DNA of 64,000 nt from Fibrobacter succinogenes (GCA_902800815.1 CADCGB010000007.1:95895-159894); one strand, 5' to 3'; shown: positions 53,288 to 61,513, counted from the first letter of the stretch. Numbers and translations: made by a program. Notes: generated from the letters alone by a model not told the origin.

Positions 53288-55485
53288 GATTTACCTCTCT
53301 TTTCAATCATTGAATATTTCGCCAAATCTGTTTCATCTCCCATTTTCCAATTTTTGTTGATTACCGTGCGCAGCCTTTCGCCAAACACCTGAGCAACAAT
53401 ACAAGGAAAAGCGTTTCCAACTTGAAGACACTGGTTTATAATAGGTCCAACAAATTCAAATTTGTCCGGGAAGGTTTGTATTCGAGCAGCTTCGCGAACG
53501 GTAAGCGTTCTATTCAAGAAGGGATGCACAGGCAATGCGTTGTGCCCCGGAACAATTGTGCTCGAAGGCTTGTCTCTATCAAGTCTTTTATAAACATGGC
53601 TGAAGTTAGACACCGGCTTTCCAGTCTTTGTTCCTATTCTTAGATGAGGGGGAAGAGCGTTTACATCCATTTTCTCGCCCTCTTTTATATAAGAATATCG
53701 TTCGACAACAACTTTATTATGACTAGGTGCGTCATGATTCTTTACTTTGCCCAAAGTAGCTTCATTTGCCAAATCAGTAATTACTTCACCAACAGAGCGA
53801 TAACCCTTTTGGTAACTTTCTGGATTTTCAAAATACTTTGCCTTGGGAAACGGAATCACCAAATCGGTCTTTGTTCCAATCAAAATGAATCTTCTACGCA
53901 ACTGCGGTGCGCCGTAATCAGCAGCATTGATAACTTTGTATTCAGTCCTAAATCCATGTTCGTGGAAAAACTCTACAATGGTTTTGACATATTCACCGTT
54001 TTGAGCGGACAAAAGTCCAGGAACATTTTCCATTATGAACCACTTAGCTCCGGACTTTACAACAATATTTGCATAGGCAAAAACCAAGTTGTTCCTTTTG
54101 TCTTGGGTCAAATCATGATGCTTTGTGTTGACAAAACGGCGTTTGCCAAAGATGGAAAAACCTTGGCATGGAGGACCGCCTACAATCAAATCAACTTTGG
54201 CATTTTTCAGTTTCTTTGCAACAAGCTCTTGGTTTTCTTCTTCAGATAAATCAATCTGAAGGCATTCATGAGAAAAGTTTTTCTTGTAAGCGCTAACAGC
54301 ATATTCGTTGAAATCAGCCCCTAAAACACATTGAAGCCCAGCTTGTTCCAAGCCTTGCGTAAATCCACCAACACCACAGAAAAGATCGCCGAATTTTAAT
54401 GAAGCCCTTTTTCCTACTTTGTCTCTAAATTCATCTTTATAGGATTCTTGATCTCTTACATAGTATGATTTTTCAGCATCAACACCATCATACTCAGTAT
54501 TATTCATGAACAGCTCCAAAGCCCTTGCGAGTTTTGCTGCCAATAGTGGTGGAACGGCGTTTCCCACTTGGATGCACTGCGAACGCCTGTCTCCTTCAAA
54601 CACAAATGAGTCAGGGAACGTTTGAATTCGTGCAGCCTCTCTAGGTGTAAGACTTCTGTTCAATGTCGGATGAATCGGGAACGCATTGTTCCCAGGACAC
54701 ATCGTGGGAGCGAATTTTTTCCGATGGAGCCTAACATAAGTCGTTCCGAAACCTTTTCTACGAATGTCTTCAGGCAATTCTTCTGGCTTAGGAAGTTTCC
54801 CGCCTTCGGGGATGAGTTTATATCGACGAACTACAATATCACTATGTTCTAGTGCAATATGGTTCGGAAATTCAGCACCTTTTTTTGCCAAGTCGTTTAT
54901 CGCTTCGCCTACATTTGCGAAGGCCTTTATGTTTCCAAAACTGCTTGTATCTGGTGCTGGGAACCTAAACGGCCTGTCGATTGTTGTTCCCACAATTATA
55001 ACACGTTCCCTTTTTTGAGGAACTCCATATTTTGAGGCATCAATAACCGAAAAATGGATGTTATACCCAATAGAAAGAAAGGAGGAAACAACCTTCTTGA
55101 AAAACCGCCCTTCAAACATCGTATAAAGACCTTTTACGTTTTCGAATAGAAAACATTTCGGTCGTAATTCATTCACGATTCGAACATAACTTTCAAAAAG
55201 TAGATTGCGTGGGTCAGCAGAGTTCTTGTTTCCCATATTAGAAAAGCCTTGGCATGGTGGACCGCCAATAATTACATCGACAGTCTTTTTCCCAATAAGC
55301 GATTTGATTTCTGCTGTAGTGACCTGACAAATATCTTTCAACAAATACTTTGCTTTAGGATAATTCCGAAGATAAGATTTTTGCGCTTGTGGCATGATAT
55401 CCGAAGATAAAATGTCTTTATATCCAGCCTCCATAAAGCCTATGTCTAAACCACCAGCGCCTGTAAAAAGAGAAATAACGTTCAT
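53278..55485 (-). CDS. Fused double DNA (cytosine-5) methyltransferase
   Basis: A 735-aa protein with two complete C5-methyltransferases in tandem. Half one: 'LFTGAGGLDIGF', 'GGPPCQGFS' (C78), 'ENVKG', 'QKRERVIIVG' and 'REAARIQTFP'. Half two starts near residue 365: 'LFCGVGGFTQGL', 'GGPPCQGFS' (C440), 'ENVPG', 'QLRRRFILIG' and a second 'REAARIQTFP'. Both have the full motif set, so both should be active. Pairs of C5 enzymes usually serve asymmetric sites in which each strand needs its own enzyme; a fusion solves this in one gene. It is AT-rich with its own promoter at 55506-55535. Confidence 0.93.
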   Translation of the reverse strand: MNVISLFTGAGGLDIGFMEAGYKDILSSDIMPQAQKSYLRNYPKAKYLLKDICQVTTAEIKSLIGKKTVDVIIGGPPCQGFSNMGNKNSADPRNLLFESYVRIVNELRPKCFLFENVKGLYTMFEGRFFKKVVSSFLSIGYNIHFSVIDASKYGVPQKRERVIIVGTTIDRPFRFPAPDTSSFGNIKAFANVGEAINDLAKKGAEFPNHIALEHSDIVVRRYKLIPEGGKLPKPEELPEDIRRKGFGTTYVRLHRKKFAPTMCPGNNAFPIHPTLNRSLTPREAARIQTFPDSFVFEGDRRSQCIQVGNAVPPLLAAKLARALELFMNNTEYDGVDAEKSYYVRDQESYKDEFRDKVGKRASLKFGDLFCGVGGFTQGLEQAGLQCVLGADFNEYAVSAYKKNFSHECLQIDLSEEENQELVAKKLKNAKVDLIVGGPPCQGFSIFGKRRFVNTKHHDLTQDKRNNLVFAYANIVVKSGAKWFIMENVPGLLSAQNGEYVKTIVEFFHEHGFRTEYKVINAADYGAPQLRRRFILIGTKTDLVIPFPKAKYFENPESYQKGYRSVGEVITDLANEATLGKVKNHDAPSHNKVVVERYSYIKEGEKMDVNALPPHLRIGTKTGKPVSNFSHVYKRLDRDKPSSTIVPGHNALPVHPFLNRTLTVREAARIQTFPDKFEFVGPIINQCLQVGNAFPCIVAQVFGERLRTVINKNWKMGDETDLAKYSMIEKRGKSCK

Positions 55486-55505
55486 TGCACAATTTCTTTA
55501 TGATT

Positions 55506-55535
55506 TAAATAAAAAATAAATATATTCGGTGTCAA
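55506..55535 (-). promoter_or_regulatory. Probable promoter of the fused methyltransferase gene
   Basis: Minus strand: TTGACA (55530-55535), 18-base spacer, TATTTA (55506-55511). The surrounding 100 bases are very AT-rich. Confidence 0.5.
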
Positions 55536-55585
55536 AAGTTGTCTTATCTCATTTTTTTTGTGAAAAATATTTTTTTTGAGCCGTT

Positions 55586-56995
55586 TTACCCTTGTATTTG
55601 ATTAAAAATATAATCTCTATTCAGCCAGTAACACATCTTTTTCACCTTGAATCCTTGTGCACCTTCGGTGGTGTCGGCGGCATTCTGTGCTTTGGGGCGA
55701 ATATGACAGACCGGATTTTCTGAAGATTTTACGAAATGTTCGTAATTTCCGCCTGCGACTTTGGCGCGTGTGTCTTCCCAGAGGATTTTTCCCTGTTCCA
55801 AATCCTTAAAGGGCATCGTCCAGAACATCACTTTCTCTAGGCGAACCTGCTTGTCATTTTTTACCGCGGGTTTCCTGAAAATGATGAACATAAATCGCTG
55901 CGTGAACATCTCGTAAAGTGCAGAATCTTCCCAAAAGTTTTCTTGGACAATTTCTTTATAATTGACGTTCGGGAACGACATCGCCTCTTTCAGATTGCCG
56001 TTGGCTTCAAGTCGGATTGTCTTGATGGCGATTTCAGCCTTTTCAAATTCAGCAATCTTTTTTGACTTGATGCCGAGAATGGCGCGGCATACATTGTAGG
56101 CCATGGATTTGCTTTGGCCGAATTCTACGCCCAAAATCTTCTCTATCTCCGCAATCGTCTTGCCGTAATATGGAGAGAATTTTCTTTCAATCAATTGCTC
56201 GAAGGTTTCCGATTCACGATAATCAGAAATGCTGCGAACAACGCTTTCCGCTGTTTCTTGAGCCTTCAGGATTTTCTTCTTCTGCTGTTCACTTACAAAA
56301 AGGTCGTGATACATCTCCGGATGCTTCAGCGAATCCAGGATAATCGTGTTGACATACCTTGACTTGATGGAATATGCACGTTGGGGCGCCAATTCTTTGG
56401 ATTTTGGCTGCCGACGCATTTCGGCCCCCGCCCTAGATCCCTTTGTGCAAGCGGCAAGGTAAAGAGTGTCACCTTCCGAAATCTCGTGGGCCTTTCCTGC
56501 AAGAATTTTGTTGTGGATTATGGCCCAGTCATCCTTGATAATTTTCAAGTCAGTTTCAGGAAATTTCCAATAGCGGACAATCTTGAATATTACATCAAAT
56601 GGAAGTTTGCCTTCTTCGTGCAGATAGAACATCAGCAACAGCAATTCGTTCTTTTTCCAGAAACTACTTGTGTAGAAAGTCTTGGCGGCTTCCTCAACAT
56701 AATCAATCATGTTGAGAACGAGACGTTCTTTCGAAAGCATGCTCCCATCAGAAGCTGTTTTCAATGGTGTGCATTTTAGCTCAACGCCCGCTTCCTTAAA
56801 ATCCGGCTCCGATTTAGAATTTGGCTCATATTGGAAATGATATTTTTCAACGGCATTTCCCAAGCCGCCTTTACCAGACTGAACTAATTTCGCTTCACCA
56901 TACACTTCCCACAAGGTCTTTCCGAGCATCTTCCTAGCATGCTCAAGAATAGACTCCTTGGAAGTTTTGTCGTATGGCAAAGTCGATGTTTTCAT
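55586..56995 (-). CDS. Sau3AI-like type II restriction endonuclease
   Basis: A 469-aa enzyme matching the Sau3AI/MutH-related family along its length: 'ERLVLNMIDYVEEAAKTFY', 'GKAHEISEGDTLYLAACTKG' and, near the end, 'NPVCHIRPKAQN' are family landmarks. The N-terminal catalytic domain carries D65 and E72-x-K74 in 'PDFKEAGVELK'; the C-terminal half is the allosteric domain that lets Sau3AI bind a second site. By homology it should cut GATC. The methyltransferase stop and this start are one base apart (TGA-T-ATG), so they are translated together. Confidence 0.9.
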   Translation of the reverse strand: MKTSTLPYDKTSKESILEHARKMLGKTLWEVYGEAKLVQSGKGGLGNAVEKYHFQYEPNSKSEPDFKEAGVELKCTPLKTASDGSMLSKERLVLNMIDYVEEAAKTFYTSSFWKKNELLLLMFYLHEEGKLPFDVIFKIVRYWKFPETDLKIIKDDWAIIHNKILAGKAHEISEGDTLYLAACTKGSRAGAEMRRQPKSKELAPQRAYSIKSRYVNTIILDSLKHPEMYHDLFVSEQQKKKILKAQETAESVVRSISDYRESETFEQLIERKFSPYYGKTIAEIEKILGVEFGQSKSMAYNVCRAILGIKSKKIAEFEKAEIAIKTIRLEANGNLKEAMSFPNVNYKEIVQENFWEDSALYEMFTQRFMFIIFRKPAVKNDKQVRLEKVMFWTMPFKDLEQGKILWEDTRAKVAGGNYEHFVKSSENPVCHIRPKAQNAADTTEGAQGFKVKKMCYWLNRDYIFNQIQG

Positions 56996-56996
56996 A

Positions 56997-58340
56997 TCAT
57001 ATCCACTTTTCTAAAACTCGGCCAACATCTTCAACAATACCGGTCACAAGAGCATTTCCCATCAAGAAGGCGCGGCGCAAATTGCTGGCACCTTCCGTGT
57101 GGTTATCGGGGAACATGTTCAATCGCTCCAATTCGATAGGAACGAGTCTGCGGTAGCGACCGGATTTCGTCTTGATAACATGCTTGAAGCGTGACGGCCC
57201 CTTGCCGCCTTCGCCAGTGATAATTGTGCGAGAAGGCTTATCCAAGAAATCTGGGAACGCCATCGGGCCTTCGCTATAATTGTACTCGAAGCCTTCTGCA
57301 GTCTTTCTCTTTTCGGACTTACCACCTTTCAAGTATTCCCACTTAGGCAATTCTTTCTCGTCAATAAAGAATTCCTCGGGAACATCTTTTTCGTCAACAA
57401 GCAATTCGCCAAGAGTCAGTTTCTTCCCGGAATAGTCTGCGACAACATCAAAAGTGCAGACTTTGCGGTTGCTCATGAAACCCGCGGTGAAGAACGGAGA
57501 GTTCTTCTGTCCCTTATTGAATTCTTCAGTGACCTTGACCAAGTCACCTTCAATTTTAAATTCGTTTTTCTTTGACTTTTCAGAAGGTTTGCACTTTAGC
57601 GCCTGAGCAAGGATTCCGTCGTTTAGAATCCACTCGTCGGCAACAGCTTTTGAGCTTGCCTTTGCGAGTTTCGTCCCTTCTTTGTAGGCGACAATGTAGG
57701 TTCTGCGACGACGCTGCGGCATACCGTAATCGGCCGCATTGACAACGCGCCATTCCACAGAATATCCAAGATCTGAAAGCGAAGCCAAAATAATTGCAAA
57801 ATCGCGACCGCGTTGCTTGACAGGCGATTTCAAAAGACGATCAACATTTTCGAGGAAAAGGTATTTAGGCGGGTTCTTGCTATCGCGAAGAATGCGGTGG
57901 ATTTGCCACCAAAGAACACCTTTTTTACCTTCGATGCCGCCCGAGCGTTTCAAAGTCGATGCAACGGAATAATCTTGACAGGGAAAACCGCCGACAAGAA
58001 GATTACCTGGCCTAATATCTTCAACAGGAACAGTCGCAATGTCAACATTGGAATGTCCTTCAACCCCGAAACGTTTCTGATAAATTGCAGAAGCATCCTG
58101 CGTCTTGGTCGAAGGCTCCCACTGGCTATTCCAGACCGTCTTGTACCTTTGCGAGGCGTGTTCAAGCCCTATGCGGAAACCGCCAACCCCAGCAAACAGC
58201 TCAATGACGCGAATATCGCTTGATTTCGTTTGAACGGCATTATTAAAAAGATTGCATTGAGCGGCACTGGCACAATACTTGGCAATAGGTTCACAAATTT
58301 TTTGGTCAACAATTTTTGCGGGCTTGGGGTATTTAATCAT
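56997..58340 (-). CDS. DNA (cytosine-5) methyltransferase of the Sau3AI-like system
   Basis: A 447-aa C5-methyltransferase. Motifs: 'IELFAGVGGFRIGLE' (AdoMet site), 'GGFPCQDYSVA' (catalytic Cys), 'FLENVDRLL', 'MPQRRRRTYIV' and the C-terminal 'LERLNMFPDNHTEGA'. 'FPCQDYS' rather than 'PPCQGFS' is typical of methyltransferases paired with Sau3AI-like enzymes, so GATC protection at the cytosine is expected. A ~45-residue N-terminal extension precedes the first motif. It leads the operon with the restriction gene. Confidence 0.9.
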   Translation of the reverse strand: MIKYPKPAKIVDQKICEPIAKYCASAAQCNLFNNAVQTKSSDIRVIELFAGVGGFRIGLEHASQRYKTVWNSQWEPSTKTQDASAIYQKRFGVEGHSNVDIATVPVEDIRPGNLLVGGFPCQDYSVASTLKRSGGIEGKKGVLWWQIHRILRDSKNPPKYLFLENVDRLLKSPVKQRGRDFAIILASLSDLGYSVEWRVVNAADYGMPQRRRRTYIVAYKEGTKLAKASSKAVADEWILNDGILAQALKCKPSEKSKKNEFKIEGDLVKVTEEFNKGQKNSPFFTAGFMSNRKVCTFDVVADYSGKKLTLGELLVDEKDVPEEFFIDEKELPKWEYLKGGKSEKRKTAEGFEYNYSEGPMAFPDFLDKPSRTIITGEGGKGPSRFKHVIKTKSGRYRRLVPIELERLNMFPDNHTEGASNLRRAFLMGNALVTGIVEDVGRVLEKWI

Positions 58341-58393
58341 ACTTTAAAAAATAAAAAATAAAAATGGCACAAAATGACAAAAAGGGAAAAAGT

Positions 58394-58855
58394 CTATTTC
58401 CGTTTCCTATTAGGCAGGGGGCGCACGCCGAGGCCGCCCGGAGATTTAATCCATTCGGATTCTGGCCAGAGTTTAAACTTTAATATGGGGACGCCATAAT
58501 CGCCATCATAATCGGTCGCATCTCCTGTCACTACTTCGCCAATTATCATGCCGTTGCCATTTGACTTGTCAAAGAGCCTTACGGCTTTTGCGCATTTTTT
58601 GCGAAATTCTACAAACGCAATTTCGCGTTTTGCTCCAGTTATATCCCGTAAAGTCCGTTTAAATCTTTTCCACCAATATGCAATGTCTTCCTGCAAGTAT
58701 TCTTCTTTTGCGAACGATTTAGAAACGGAAATCGCCAGTCGCTTATTTGCAAATACGTTTGCATTCGTTCGCCATTCAAACGTCTTTACGCCGGTAAGTA
58801 GCAGTTGTGCGTATGGAGAACGGATGACAAAGTAGTGGGTGGATTTATTGCGCAT
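58394..58855 (-). CDS. ASCH/PUA-like domain protein
   Basis: A 153-aa protein. 'HYFVIRSPYAQLLLTGVKTFEWRT' and 'GNGMIIGEVVTGDA' follow the ASCH pattern: a beta-barrel of the PUA class with an 'L--G-K--E-R' loop. ASCH proteins bind or hydrolyse modified nucleosides or RNA. It lies 53 bases upstream of the Sau3AI-like methyltransferase on the same strand behind GGAG, so it may belong to that system, perhaps recognising modified bases. This role is inference. Confidence 0.65.
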   Translation of the reverse strand: MRNKSTHYFVIRSPYAQLLLTGVKTFEWRTNANVFANKRLAISVSKSFAKEEYLQEDIAYWWKRFKRTLRDITGAKREIAFVEFRKKCAKAVRLFDKSNGNGMIIGEVVTGDATDYDGDYGVPILKFKLWPESEWIKSPGGLGVRPLPNRKRK

Positions 58856-59184
58856 TTAGCAATCTCCGGAGGGGAAAGGATGGTATGCTTAAAATAACAC
58901 AACTTGTGTCCGAAGTCAAGCGGGGCGTTGCGGGGTCGGCGTCTGAGACCCCGCAGAGGGGGTAGCGGAAGACCCGGCAAAGCCGGGGCTGCAGCGAGGG
59001 GGAGGCTTCCCCCGTCGATGTCGATGCATTCCGGCCGGAACGTGGACCATAGGCAATAGTCGGTGAACCCTTCCCGGATGTCGCAATCGAGCAGGTTGTC
59101 GCCCGTGCCCGCCTGGACTTTCAGGAAGGCGCCCCTGCCCTTGACCCACGCGAGTATCGCGCCGCTGAACGTGTCGTTTTCCAT
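58786..59184 (-). CDS. Doubtful gene: small acidic protein running into a repeat
   Basis: The frame starts 'MENDTFSGAILAWVKGRGAF' behind GGAGG and stays protein-like for about 58 residues ('DCDIREGFTDYCLWSTFRP'). After 'IDIDGG' the sequence becomes Pro/Leu/Ala/Arg-rich because it crosses the GC-rich hairpin element at 58919-59010, then overlaps the ASCH gene by 70 bases in another frame. I think the original gene was cut by that element and the rest of the frame is accidental. I do not recognise the N-terminal part. Confidence 0.4.
   Translation of the reverse strand: MENDTFSGAILAWVKGRGAFLKVQAGTGDNLLDCDIREGFTDYCLWSTFRPECIDIDGGSLPLAAAPALPGLPLPPLRGLRRRPRNAPLDFGHKLCYFKHTILSPPEIAKCAINPPTTLSSVLHTHNCYLPA
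58919..59010. repeat. GC-rich hairpin element
   Basis: About 90 bases of very GC-rich sequence in an AT-rich region. Inverted repeats include GACCCGGC/GCCGGGG around 58974-58988 and CGGGGTC/GACCCCG around 58930-58956. It looks like a REP-type extragenic palindrome, but I see only one copy here. Confidence 0.45.
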
Positions 59185-59277
59185 AGTGCCTCCGCCCCGA
59201 AAGATAGATAATGCTAGTGACAGAAAATGACATTGTAATTGTAACGAATTCGCCACAATTAATTTTCGAGAAATCTC

Positions 59278-59306
59278 TTGACAGGGGCCGCGCGAGGATG
59301 TATATT
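59278..59306 (+). promoter_or_regulatory. Promoter of leader copy 2
   Basis: TTGACA (59278-59283), 17 bases, TATATT (59301-59306). It transcribes the structured element at 59351 and the ORF6N gene at 59696. Confidence 0.85.
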
Positions 59307-59350
59307 TAGTGAACAGGTGTGCAGATTCGTTCCTGCGCACCCAACCTGAG

Positions 59351-59538
59351 ATTACGACAATCCCTGCGACAGTCGGCATAGGCCTTGCGGCCCGTACGTG
59401 CATCCGCGGTGGGGTTCATCAACCTTCTTGTTGATGTTGTTGGATAGCTGGCAGGAACACGACCTGCTCGAGTGTGTGGCGAAAGCCGCGCCAAGTAACG
59501 CCGGGGAAGACCCCCGCCAACAGCACCGCAAGAGCATC
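59351..59538 (+). ncRNA. Structured leader element, copy 2
   Basis: A 188-base copy nearly identical to copy 1, in the opposite orientation in the window but the same orientation relative to its ORF6N gene. Hairpin C reads CGGGG/CCCCG here instead of CGAGG/CCTCG in copy 1, a compensatory change. Between the promoter and the element is an additional hairpin, GTGTGCAG/CTGCGCAC (59317-59341). The element ends 157 bases before the ORF6N start, with three palindromes in between. Confidence 0.7.
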
Positions 59539-59559
59539 CCATATAGAAATACGAGAAAT

Positions 59560-59659
59560 GGAGGTCGCAGATTGCGATTTCCAAATGGCTTTAAAGTCGC
59601 AAATTGCGACTTTAAACGATGACCACAAGATTTTGAGGTCACAATTTGTGACCTCAAAA
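59560..59659. repeat. Three palindromes in the ORF6N leader
   Basis: P1 59560-59582 is imperfect, with a TCGCA/TGCGA core. P2 59590-59616 has arms TTTAAAGTCGCAA and TTGCGACTTTAAA around one central base, except that its centre is read as AAATT. P3 59631-59659 has arms TTTTGAGGTCACAA and TTGTGACCTCAAAA. The cores alternate between GTCGC/GCGAC and GTCAC/GTGAC, so both arms change together. Confidence 0.85.
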
Positions 59660-59695
59660 AGAGCGAAAAATCGCGCTAAAAAAAGGAGTTTTTTG

Positions 59696-60682
59696 ATGAA
59701 AAATGACGAAAAACCGCTAGAACCCACTGTCGAGGACATGCCGATTGCCCGGCAAATACTTGTCATCCGGGATAAACAGGTCATGTTGGACCGCGACCTG
59801 GCGACACTCTACGGGGTGGAAACGAAGCGTATCAATGAGGCTGTTAGGCGAAATCCAAAGAAATTCCCTGAAAGATTCTGTTTTCAGCTCGAAAAAGACG
59901 AATTTTTAGTTTTGAGGTCGCAATTTGCGACCTCAAAGAAGAGCGAAAACTTGAAGTCACAAATCGTGACTTCAAAAAAGGAAACTCGCGGTGGTCGACA
60001 ATATTTGCCATTCGCTTTCACGGAACAGGGAATTGCCATGCTTGCTTCCGTTTTGCATAGCGACACGGCCATTACGGCGACCATCCAAATTATGGACGCT
60101 TTCGTCGAGATGCGGCATATCCTGCTCCGGAACGGCGGTCTGGTCAACCGCCTGTCCAACGTGGAGTCCAAAATGCTCGAGCAGGACGCTCGCTTGCTGG
60201 AACACGACCATAAATTCGACACAATTTTCGAGACGATGGACCGCGGCGAACTGCAGTCGAAGGGCCTGTATTACAACAACCAGATGTTCGATGCCTATGT
60301 GTTCGTATGCGGGCTAATCCGGCAGGCGAAAAGGCGGATTGTCCTTGTGGACCGCTACGTGGACGAGAAAGTGCTCGCGATGATGCTCAAGCGCGGCGAG
60401 GGCGTGTCGGCGACCATCTACACCTACGACAAGAGCAAGGTTTTCGAGGTGGACCTGGCGACGTACAACGCGCAGTATGCCGACTGCCCGCTCAAGGTTC
60501 TGCCAAGCTACGGGATGCACGACCGTTTCTTGTTTATTGACGATACAGCATACCATTTCGGGGCTTCGCTGAAAGACTTGGGCACGAATACGTTTTTCTT
60601 TAGCAAGGAAGAATTCACGCTGGACGAGGTGCTAAAGAAGTCGGAAGAAAAACGGATTGAGCTGGAGCAGCAGCCGAGATGA
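59696..60682 (+). CDS. ORF6N-domain protein with PLD-like C-terminal domain
   Basis: A 328-aa protein. The ORF6N domain (~10-150) has 'IRDKQVMLDRDLATLYGVET', 'FPERFCFQLEKDEF' and 'FAFTEQGIAMLASVLHSDTA'. A coiled linker follows, then a C-terminal domain (~205-310) with 'HDRFLFID' and 'HFGASLKDLG', resembling one half of a phospholipase D-like site, with Arg at the usual Lys position. The segment 'LRSQFATSKK' and its duplicate 'LKSQIVTSKK' is encoded by two palindromes. ATG 59696 follows AAGGAG with a 7-base gap; an earlier frame start at 59474 lies inside the leader element and is unlikely. The stop overlaps the decayed DUF1016 gene (ATGA). Confidence 0.83.
   Translation: MKNDEKPLEPTVEDMPIARQILVIRDKQVMLDRDLATLYGVETKRINEAVRRNPKKFPERFCFQLEKDEFLVLRSQFATSKKSENLKSQIVTSKKETRGGRQYLPFAFTEQGIAMLASVLHSDTAITATIQIMDAFVEMRHILLRNGGLVNRLSNVESKMLEQDARLLEHDHKFDTIFETMDRGELQSKGLYYNNQMFDAYVFVCGLIRQAKRRIVLVDRYVDEKVLAMMLKRGEGVSATIYTYDKSKVFEVDLATYNAQYADCPLKVLPSYGMHDRFLFIDDTAYHFGASLKDLGTNTFFFSKEEFTLDEVLKKSEEKRIELEQQPR
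59911..59975. repeat. Two palindromes inside the ORF6N coding region
   Basis: P4 59911-59937 has arms TTTGAGGTCGCAA and TTGCGACCTCAAA around one T. P5 59951-59975 has arms TTGAAGTCAC and GTGACTTCAA with a 5-base centre. They encode the duplicated 'L(R/K)SQ(F/I)(A/V)TSKK' peptide and resemble the upstream palindromes P2 and P3. Confidence 0.85.
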
Positions 60683-61122
60683 GCACATCAACTTGTAAGG
60701 GATACTTACAAGTTGCCCATGAAAGGGCGGTCATCAAGGTAAATGCCGAAAAACTGCAGTTCAACTGGCTGCTGGGACGGGACTTGGTGCGCAAAAACTC
60801 CAACGGGCCGTTGGAGAATTAGAAAGCGAAAAACTCCACCAAGCTGGTGGAGAATTAGAGAAAACAAAACTGCACCAAGTTGGTGCAGAAATGCCTGCAT
60901 TTTTTGCTGGCGTTCCCTGGGGACATCATATCGCAATTATCACGAAATGCAAATCTTTACAGCTACCAAGGCAAGATAGTCAACAATTTTACCGAAAAAC
61001 TGCCCGATTTGCAGAGCAAACTGAACTTTTACGTGAACGCGGTAGATGAGTTGCTGAAGGCACCCGAAGACAATCCGACAATCGGGCTGTTGATTTGTTC
61101 CAACATGGATTCAAGCGAATAG
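60679..61122 (+). pseudogene. Decayed DUF1016 (YhcG-like) PD-(D/E)XK nuclease
   Basis: The start overlaps the ORF6N stop (ATGA). Frame one gives 'VIKVNAEKLQFNWLLGRDLV', the DUF1016 N-terminal pattern, then stops at 60820. A different frame continues from about 60792 with 12-residue repeats and 'AGVPWGHHIAIITKCKS', the conserved PWGHH block. The first frame resumes with 'YQGKIVNNFTEKLPDLQS' joined directly to 'KLNFYVNAVDELLKAPEDNP', which skips the catalytic core. At least two frameshifts and an internal deletion are therefore present. Intact relatives are nucleases of mobile islands and restriction loci; this copy cannot be functional as a full nuclease. Confidence 0.8.
60798..60888. repeat. 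Three palindromes with an exact 36-base period
   Basis: Palindromes at 60798-60816 (CTCCAACGG/CCGTTGGAG), 60834-60852 (CTCCACCA/TGGTGGAG) and 60870-60888 (CTGCACCAA/TTGGTGCAG). Start-to-start distance is 36 bases in both intervals, which equals 12 codons, and arms change together between units. In the PWGHH frame the units encode KLQRAVGELESE, KLHQAGGELEKT and KLHQVGAEMPAF. Confidence 0.9.
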
Positions 61123-61129
61123 CGCGTTC

Positions 61130-61513
61130 ATGGAGGGCGAGACGGTGTGACTGAATCGTCAACAAATGGCACTATTGTTTAATCGTGACGTTAAAACGAT
61201 TGGCAAGCATATCACAAATGCATTAAAAGAAGAATTGAAGGATTTGGCAACTGTCGCAAATTTTGCGACAGTTCAAAAAGAGGGCGTCCGTTCCGTTTCA
61301 AGAATGATAGAGCACTATAATCTTGATATGATTCTTTCCATTGGTTACCGTGTAAAATCCGCAAATGGCATAAGATTCCGTCGCTGGGCGAATCAAGTCC
61401 TGAAGGACTACATGCTTAAGGGCTATGCCGTGAACCAGCGGAAGATTGCGACGGACTTGCAGATTGTGGACCGTCTGCACGAACAACGGCAACTAGTTCC
61501 ATTTTGGAACTAG
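61130..61513 (+). pseudogene. Truncated RhuM-family protein
   Basis: 'LNRQQMALLFNRDVKTIGKH', 'DLATVANFATVQKEG', 'YNLDMILSIGYRVKS' and 'FRRWANQVLKDYMLKGYAVN' are the conserved core of RhuM, a protein of pathogenicity and mobile islands. The upstream codons read 'MEGETV' then TGA at 61148 where the family has Trp ('TVWL'), an in-frame nonsense change. The 3' end is cut at a palindrome (61491-61515) that supplies the TAG stop. The N-terminal part is also missing. Re-initiation at ATG 61166 could make a 115-aa fragment. Confidence 0.75.
61249..61273. repeat. 25-base palindrome inside the RhuM remnant
   Basis: Arms AACTGTCGCAAA and TTTGCGACAGTT around one T. It encodes the 'ATVANFATVQ' stretch and shares the GTCGC/GCGAC core with palindromes in the ORF6N gene. 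Confidence 0.85.

Noticed and set aside
59474..59695. N-terminal extension of the second ORF6N protein ('MWRKPRQVTPGKTPANSTARAS')
   Set aside because: It lies inside the structured leader and palindromes; a strong AAGGAG site precedes ATG 59696.
60790..60800. Programmed -1 frameshift in the DUF1016 gene
   Set aside because: The A run does not make a canonical slippery heptamer, and the downstream part also lacks the catalytic core, so decay is simpler.
60793..60889. CRISPR-like array
   Set aside because: Only three 36-base units, contiguous with no unique spacers, and coding for a peptide repeat. No cas genes are in the window.
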